Assembly: GCF_031458075.1 (NCBI RefSeq)
Contig: NZ_JAVDXT010000003.1
Location: 588,457-652,456 of the forward strand
Direction of reading: 5' to 3'
Source: Rhodoferax_B ferrireducens_A
GTDB lineage: Bacteria > Pseudomonadota > Gammaproteobacteria > Burkholderiales > Burkholderiaceae_C
Length of the DNA: 64,000 nucleotides
A program made the translations under genes and the position numbers. The notes under the pieces are model-generated. The model saw only the letters and a list, made by a program, of their open reading frames with translations. It was not told where the DNA came from and did no database searches. Numbering within the stretch: position 1 is the first letter of the stretch; every line of letters begins with the position of its first letter. Of this stretch, positions 59,062-64,000 are shown piece after piece.

Positions 59062-60219
59062 ATGAAATACTTTTTGCAGGCTGTTGCCGCACCTTTGCTG
59101 GCTTCCGTCTCCCTGATCGCCGCTGCCCAGCCCGTTGCCGGCCCTGAAATCGCCGCCAAGGCCTATATGGTGGTGGACGTGACGGCCAACCAGGTCTTGC
59201 TGGAAAAAGACATCGACATGGTCGTCGAACCTGCCTCGCTGACCAAGCTGATGACCGCCTACCTGGTGTTCGACGCGCTGCGCAGCAAGAAGATCACCCT
59301 GACGCAAACCCTGCCGGTGAGCCTCAAAGCCTGGAAGATGCCGGGCTCGCGCATGTTTATCGACCCCAAGATGCAGGTGCCGGTGGAAGACCTGATCAAG
59401 GGCATGATCGTCCAGTCGGGCAACGACGCCACCATGGCGCTGGCCGAAGGCGTGGGCGGCACCTCTGAGCGTTTCGTCGAAATGATGAATGCCCAGGCCA
59501 AGGCCTTGGGCATGAAGTCCACCGGCTACCGCAACCCCGAAGGCCTGACCGAAGCCGGCCACACCACCACGGCGCGCGACCTGAGCATCCTGGCCACCCG
59601 TTTGATGCGCGACTTCCCCGAGTACGCGCACTACGACGGCATGAAGAAGTACCACTACCCCGGTACCCCGGTCAGCAATGAAAACAACCGCAACGGCCTG
59701 CTGTTCCGCGACCCCACAGTCGACGGCCTGAAGACTGGCCATACCGATGCCGCCGGCTACTGCCTGATTGCCACCGCCAAGCGTGACTTTCCGAATGTCG
59801 GCAGCCGCCGCATCCTGACCATCCTGCTTGGCGCGGCCAGCGAGAACGCCCGTCTGAATGAATCGCAAAAGCTGCTGAACTGGGGCTACACCGCCTATGA
59901 AGGCGTGAAGCTGTTCGATGCCAACCAGGCGGTGGTCACACCGAATGTCTGGAAGGGCACGACCCCCACCATGAAGCTCGGTCGCCCCGATGCCATCGTG
60001 GTGGCGGTGCCGGCCGGCAATGCGGCCAAGGTGAAGACCGAAATCCAGCGCCCCGATCCGCTGGTCGCGCCCTTCACCAAGGGCCAGGCCGTGGGGGCTT
60101 TGAAGGTCACTTTGGGCGAACAAACCCTGCTGACCGTGCCCCTGCTGGCGTTGGACGGGGTCGAGCAAGCTGGCATTCTGGGCCGGGCCTGGGATTCCAT
60201 CCGTTTGTGGATCAAGTAA
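59062..60219 (+). CDS. dacC: D-alanyl-D-alanine carboxypeptidase (PBP5/6 family)
   Basis: 385 residues. Signal peptide (about 1-22), low-molecular-mass PBP domain with S59-L-T-K62 (EPASLTKLM), S119-G-N121 (IVQSGNDAT) and K224-T-G226 (DGLKTGHTD), then the PBP5 C-terminal beta domain and an amphipathic anchor helix ending RAWDSIRLWIK. It trims the terminal D-Ala of peptidoglycan stem peptides. ATG at 59062. Confidence 0.93.
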   Translation: MKYFLQAVAAPLLASVSLIAAAQPVAGPEIAAKAYMVVDVTANQVLLEKDIDMVVEPASLTKLMTAYLVFDALRSKKITLTQTLPVSLKAWKMPGSRMFIDPKMQVPVEDLIKGMIVQSGNDATMALAEGVGGTSERFVEMMNAQAKALGMKSTGYRNPEGLTEAGHTTTARDLSILATRLMRDFPEYAHYDGMKKYHYPGTPVSNENNRNGLLFRDPTVDGLKTGHTDAAGYCLIATAKRDFPNVGSRRILTILLGAASENARLNESQKLLNWGYTAYEGVKLFDANQAVVTPNVWKGTTPTMKLGRPDAIVVAVPAGNAAKVKTEIQRPDPLVAPFTKGQAVGALKVTLGEQTLLTVPLLALDGVEQAGILGRAWDSIRLWIK

Positions 60220-60237
60220 TTTCAGGAAGTGAGCGCC

Positions 60238-60318
60238 TGCAAACATTAGCGCATCGTTTAATGTTTGCAAGCGCATAAGCAAAAAGCTATACTTGAAGGC
60301 TTTTCGGAAATTTCCGAA
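60238..60318 (+). promoter_or_regulatory. str operon promoter and leader palindromes
   Basis: TTGCAA (60265-60270), 17-bp spacer, TATACT (60288-60293): a good sigma-70 promoter for rpsL. The -35 box overlaps the right arm of an 11-bp perfect inverted repeat, TGCAAACATTA (60238-60248) / TAATGTTTGCA (60259-60269). A 16-bp perfect palindrome, TTCGGAAATTTCCGAA (60303-60318), lies at the predicted transcript start. Confidence 0.65.
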
Positions 60319-60381
60319 GGGATTCACGTTTTCTGTTAGTTTTAAACGTTTAGGGACGTTTTCTTTGTCAAGGAGGCTTTA

Positions 60382-60759
60382 GTGCCAACCATTAACCAGC
60401 TAGTACGTCAGGGACGCGAGGTCGAAACGATCAAGTCCAAGAGCCCTGCGATGCAAAATTCTCCGCAACGCCGTGGCGTTTGCACCCGCGTCTACACCAC
60501 GACGCCTAAAAAGCCTAACTCCGCTTTGCGTAAGGTTGCCAAAGTGCGCCTGACCAACGGTTTTGAGGTCATTTCCTACATCGGCGGCGAAGGCCACAAC
60601 CTGCAAGAACACAGTGTTGTGCTGGTGCGCGGCGGCCGGGTCAAGGATTTGCCCGGTGTGCGTTACCACATCGTGCGCGGTTCGCTCGATTTGCAAGGCG
60701 TGAAAGACCGCAAGCAATCGCGTTCCAAGTATGGTGCGAAGAAGCCAAAGGCTAAGTAA
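60382..60759 (+). CDS. rpsL: 30S ribosomal protein S12
   Basis: 125 residues. The decoding-site loops are wild type: [12 protein letters not shown] and [13 protein letters not shown] carry the lysines that change in streptomycin-resistant mutants. GTG start with AAGGAGG. First gene of the str operon. Confidence 0.98.
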
Positions 60760-60907
60760 GCCCTCGGTTTTTAGGATATATCGGTGCTGTTTCCCGCGTG
60801 GCGCGGTGATGCAGCGTAGTGACCCGCTGTGGGTCGAGTAAGTGAAAACCAAAATGGTTTTTGCGGTGTCTGCCAAGACACCAACTGAAGCAATTAAGAG
60901 GTGAAAA

Positions 60908-61381
60908 ATGCCACGTCGTCGCGAAGTCCCTAAACGTGAAATTCTGCCGGATCCCAAGTACGGCAATGTTGAGCTGTCCAAATTCATGAACGTGATCATG
61001 GAAGGCGGCAAGAAAGCGATCGCTGAGCGCATCATTTATGGCGCTCTCGATTTCATCGAAAAGAAGAACCCAGGCAAAGACCCGCTGGAAGCCTTCACCC
61101 TGGCGATCAACAACGTCAAACCCATGGTCGAAGTGAAGTCCCGCCGCGTTGGTGGTGCTAACTACCAAGTGCCCGTCGAAGTGCGCCCTGTGCGTCGCCT
61201 GGCTCTGTCCATGCGCTGGTTGAAGGAAGCCGCCCGCAAGCGTGGCGAGAAGTCCATGTCCCTGCGCTTGGCCAATGAACTGATGGAAGCCACCGAAGGC
61301 CGTGGCGGTGCCATGAAGAAGCGTGACGAAGTCCACCGTATGGCTGAAGCCAACAAGGCCTTCTCGCACTTCCGTTTCTAA
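60908..61381 (+). CDS. rpsG: 30S ribosomal protein S7
   Basis: 157 residues, assembly protein of the 30S head and translational repressor of the str operon in E. coli. MPRRREVPKREILPDPKYG start, and the RNA-binding RVGGANYQVPVEVRPVRR. GAGGTG ribosome site. The 148-base gap after rpsL may hold the S7 target; I see no clear stem there beyond short GC pairings. Confidence 0.98.
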   Translation: MPRRREVPKREILPDPKYGNVELSKFMNVIMEGGKKAIAERIIYGALDFIEKKNPGKDPLEAFTLAINNVKPMVEVKSRRVGGANYQVPVEVRPVRRLALSMRWLKEAARKRGEKSMSLRLANELMEATEGRGGAMKKRDEVHRMAEANKAFSHFRF

Positions 61382-61403
61382 GCAACCCTCCCATCTCAAG
61401 CTT

Positions 61404-61441
61404 ACAAGCCCGCACCACCCTTCGGCGGATGGCGGGCTTGT
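61404..61441 (+). terminator. 10-bp hairpin between rpsG and fusA
   Basis: ACAAGCCCGC (61404-61413) pairs perfectly with GCGGGCTTGT (61432-61441) across an 18-base loop; only a short T-tract follows (ggcttt). It may attenuate or process the transcript 20 bases before the fusA start. Confidence 0.5.
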
Positions 61442-61461
61442 GGCTTTAACGAAAGAGAACT

Positions 61462-63564
61462 ATGGCTCGCCATACCCCCATTGAGCGCTATCGCAATATT
61501 GGTATCTCCGCGCACATCGATGCCGGCAAGACCACTACCACCGAGCGCATTCTGTTTTACACCGGCGTGAACCACAAGATTGGTGAAGTGCACGACGGTG
61601 CTGCCACCATGGACTGGATGGAGCAAGAGCAAGAGCGTGGCATCACGATCACCTCGGCCGCTACCACCTGCTTCTGGAAGGGTATGGACACGTCCTTGCC
61701 TGAACACCGCATTAACATCATTGACACCCCCGGCCACGTGGACTTCACGATTGAAGTCGAGCGCTCGATGCGCGTACTGGACGGTGCTTGCATGGTGTAC
61801 TGCGCTGTGGGTGGCGTGCAGCCCCAGTCTGAAACCGTGTGGCGTCAGGCCAACAAGTACAAAGTGCCACGTCTGGCCTTTGTGAACAAGATGGACCGTA
61901 CCGGTGCCAACTTCTTCAAGGTCGTGGACCAGATGAAGCTGCGCTTGAAGGCCAGCCCCGTGCCTATGGTTATCCCCATCGGTGCCGAAGAAAACTTCAC
62001 CGGCGTGGTCGATTTGCTCAAGATGAAAGCCATCATCTGGGACGAAGCTTCGCAAGGCATGAAGTTCGACTACCGTGAAATCCCCGCTGAATTGGTCGAA
62101 TTGGCCAAGGAATGGCGCGAGAAGATGGTCGAAGCGGCTGCTGAAGCATCCGAAGAGTTCATGAACAAGTACCTCGAAGAAGGCGACTTGTCCGAAGAAG
62201 AAATCAAGCTGGGCATCCGCACGCGTACCATCGCCAGCGAAATCCAGCCCATGTACTGCGGTTCCGCCTTCAAGAACAAGGGTGTGCAGCGTATGTTGGA
62301 CGCCGTGATCGAATTCATGCCATCGCCAGTGGACATTCCACCGGTGGGCGGCATGGACGAAGACGACGCTCCCGTTGTGCGTAAAGCCGACGACAGCGAG
62401 AAGTTCTCGGCTCTGGCATTCAAGCTGATGACCGACCCGTTTGTGGGCCAGCTGACCTTTGTGCGCGTCTATTCCGGCGTGCTGCAAAAGGGCGACAGCG
62501 TGTTCAACCCGATCCGCGGCAAGAAAGAGCGTATCGGCCGTATCGTGCAAATGCACGCCAACAACCGCGAAGAAGTCAGCGAAATCCGCGCCGGCGACAT
62601 TGCAGCTTGCGTGGGCTTGAAAGACGTGACCACCGGCGAAACCCTGTGCGATCCTTCCGCCGTGGTGACGCTGGAGCGCATGGTGTTCCCTGAGCCTGTG
62701 ATTACCCAGGCCGTGGAACCCAAGACCAAGGCCGACCAGGAAAAAATGGGTATCGCTTTGCAGCGTCTGGCCCAGGAAGATCCTTCGTTCCGCGTCAAGA
62801 CCGACGAAGAATCAGGCCAGACCCTGATCGCTGGTATGGGCGAGTTGCATCTGGAAATTATTGTCGACCGCATGAAGCGCGAGTTCGGCGTGGAAGCCAA
62901 CGTGGGCAAGCCCCAGGTGGCTTACCGCGAAACCATCCGCAAGACCATCGAAGATGCCGAAGGCAAGTTCGTGCGCCAGTCCGGTGGTAAGGGCCAGTAC
63001 GGCCACGTGGTGCTGAAGATTGAACCCAATGAAATGGGCAAGGGCATCGAATTCGTCGACGCCATCAAGGGTGGTGTGGTTCCTCGCGAATACATCCCTG
63101 CGGTGGAAAAGGGCATCCACGAAGCCGTTACGCAAGGCGTGCTGGCCGGCTACCCCGTGGTCGACGTCAAGGTGACCCTGCACTTCGGTTCTTACCACGA
63201 TGTGGACTCGAACGAATTGGCGTTCAAGATGGCTGCGATCTTCGGTTTCAAGGAAGGCTGCCGCAAGGCCGGCCCCGTGATTCTGGAGCCCATGATGGCC
63301 GTGGAAGTCGAAACCCCTGAAGACTACGCTGGTAGCGTGATGGGCGACTTGTCCAGCCGCCGCGGCATGGTCCAAGGTATGGAAGACATGGTTGGTGGCG
63401 GCAAGGCCATTAAGGCTGAAGTGCCGTTGTCGGAAATGTTTGGCTACTCCACCACGCTGCGTTCCATGTCCCAAGGACGTGCTACGTACACGATGGAGTT
63501 CAAGCACTACTCGGAAGCGCCACGTAACGTGTCCGAAGCCATCATGGCTTCCCGCGCCAAGTAA
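61462..63564 (+). CDS. fusA: elongation factor G
   Basis: 700 residues. G1 AHIDAGKTTTTER, switch II DTPGHVDFTIEVERSM, NKMD, then domains II-V with ESGQTLIAGMGELHLEIIVDRM and GKGQYGHVVLKIEP. Catalyses ribosomal translocation with GTP. GAAAGAG upstream of ATG. Codon use more biased than in surrounding genes, as expected for high expression. Confidence 0.98.
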   Translation: MARHTPIERYRNIGISAHIDAGKTTTTERILFYTGVNHKIGEVHDGAATMDWMEQEQERGITITSAATTCFWKGMDTSLPEHRINIIDTPGHVDFTIEVERSMRVLDGACMVYCAVGGVQPQSETVWRQANKYKVPRLAFVNKMDRTGANFFKVVDQMKLRLKASPVPMVIPIGAEENFTGVVDLLKMKAIIWDEASQGMKFDYREIPAELVELAKEWREKMVEAAAEASEEFMNKYLEEGDLSEEEIKLGIRTRTIASEIQPMYCGSAFKNKGVQRMLDAVIEFMPSPVDIPPVGGMDEDDAPVVRKADDSEKFSALAFKLMTDPFVGQLTFVRVYSGVLQKGDSVFNPIRGKKERIGRIVQMHANNREEVSEIRAGDIAACVGLKDVTTGETLCDPSAVVTLERMVFPEPVITQAVEPKTKADQEKMGIALQRLAQEDPSFRVKTDEESGQTLIAGMGELHLEIIVDRMKREFGVEANVGKPQVAYRETIRKTIEDAEGKFVRQSGGKGQYGHVVLKIEPNEMGKGIEFVDAIKGGVVPREYIPAVEKGIHEAVTQGVLAGYPVVDVKVTLHFGSYHDVDSNELAFKMAAIFGFKEGCRKAGPVILEPMMAVEVETPEDYAGSVMGDLSSRRGMVQGMEDMVGGGKAIKAEVPLSEMFGYSTTLRSMSQGRATYTMEFKHYSEAPRNVSEAIMASRAK

Positions 63565-63725
63565 AAAGTTTGCAGAGCGCGCCTGGTTGTGCAAGCAGCC
63601 GGGTTTGCTCTCATGGTCCCCCTGTCTGCGATGGTGTGCCACCTTGTGCCCGTGCGAGGTGATCCAGCAACACTGTGCAGACATTAAACCTGACACGGGA
63701 AATAGCTCTTTTGGAGAATTGAAAA

Positions 63726-64000
63726 ATGGGAAAAGAAAAGTTCACACGTACCAAGCCCCACGTCAATGTGGGCACGATCGGCCACGTTGACCATGGCAAG
63801 ACCACGCTGACCGCCGCCATCACCACCGTGCTGGCAGCCAAGTTCGGCGGCTCGGCCAAGGCCTACGACCAAATCGACGCAGCACCTGAAGAAAAAGCGC
63901 GCGGCATTACCATCAATACCGCCCACGTCGAATACGAAACCGCCAACCGCCACTATGCCCACGTGGACTGCCCAGGCCACGCCGACTATGTGAAGAACAT
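63726..64000 (+). CDS. tuf: elongation factor Tu (partial, cut by the window end)
   Basis: The first 91 codons: MGKEKFTRTKPHVNVGTIGH, GTP loop GHVDHGKTTLTAA, GITINTAHVEYET and CPGHADYVKN. Delivers aminoacyl-tRNA. Second residue Gly rather than the usual Ala. The 161-base fusA-tuf gap has a weak GGAG (63712-63715) but no obvious terminator. The 3' end is outside the window. Confidence 0.97.
   Translation, partial: MGKEKFTRTKPHVNVGTIGHVDHGKTTLTAAITTVLAAKFGGSAKAYDQIDAAPEEKARGITINTAHVEYETANRHYAHVDCPGHADYVKN

Overview
The window is high-GC chromosomal DNA of a betaproteobacterium, most likely a Comamonadaceae member close to Rhodoferax/Albidiferax. The grounds are the many orphan Bug/TctC-type periplasmic receptors, the gatCAB and mreBCD-mrdA arrangement, the protein sequences, and about fourteen copies of a short intergenic palindromic element (core TAGCT-GCTTGCGC ... 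GCGC-AGAGGCC) that I associate with this family. I see no tRNA, rRNA, IS element, prophage or CRISPR array. Both edges cut genes: an unidentified 3' end at the left and tuf at the right.

Layout. 1-9.7 kb: alpha-carbonic anhydrase, a GNAT enzyme, a diguanylate cyclase, a YghZ-type aldo/keto reductase, an OmpR/EnvZ-type two-component pair, AmpG muropeptide permease, an M48 protease, and NIPSNAP and VOC proteins. 9.6-15.1 kb: a sugar-acid locus with galactarate dehydratase, a FadR-type GntR regulator, two Bug receptors and a 2-hydroxyacid dehydrogenase. 15.2-19.3 kb: a TctDE two-component system whose kinase overlaps a TctC-like receptor gene, with a fourth Bug receptor divergent; there is no TctA/TctB transporter.

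19.4-29.5 kb: a seven-gene, tightly spaced, same-strand run behind a LacI-type regulator. It holds a periplasmic binding protein, a fused permease, an ATPase, an inositol-monophosphatase-family enzyme, a secreted phytase-like esterase, an AcpA-type phosphatase lipoprotein and an imelysin-like protein. I read it as a candidate locus for breaking down, importing and dephosphorylating organophosphates. A compound palindromic operator lies between the regulator and the operon.

29.5-44.6 kb: xth and pyrE back to back, gatCAB, mreBCD-mrdA, a TSUP permease, small unknown genes, a cNMP-binding patatin phospholipase and an enoyl-CoA hydratase. 44.7-58.9 kb: MATE and MarC membrane proteins, an SDR, a dienelactone hydrolase, a GST, a LysR regulator, two tandem DUF4148 genes, a dual-GAF GGDEF-EAL protein, a CorA-type channel, hemB, a HemJ-like protein, a VanZ-like protein, a 2Fe-2S ferredoxin and a hydrolase. 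59-64 kb: a D,D-carboxypeptidase and the str operon (rpsL, rpsG, fusA, tuf).

Best candidates for something undescribed: the organophosphate locus with its triple half-site operator; the sensor kinase translationally coupled to a binding protein without a transporter; two structured intergenic segments that may encode small RNAs (56.19-56.29 kb and 40.7-40.9 kb); and the palindromic repeat family, some copies of which supply gene ends.
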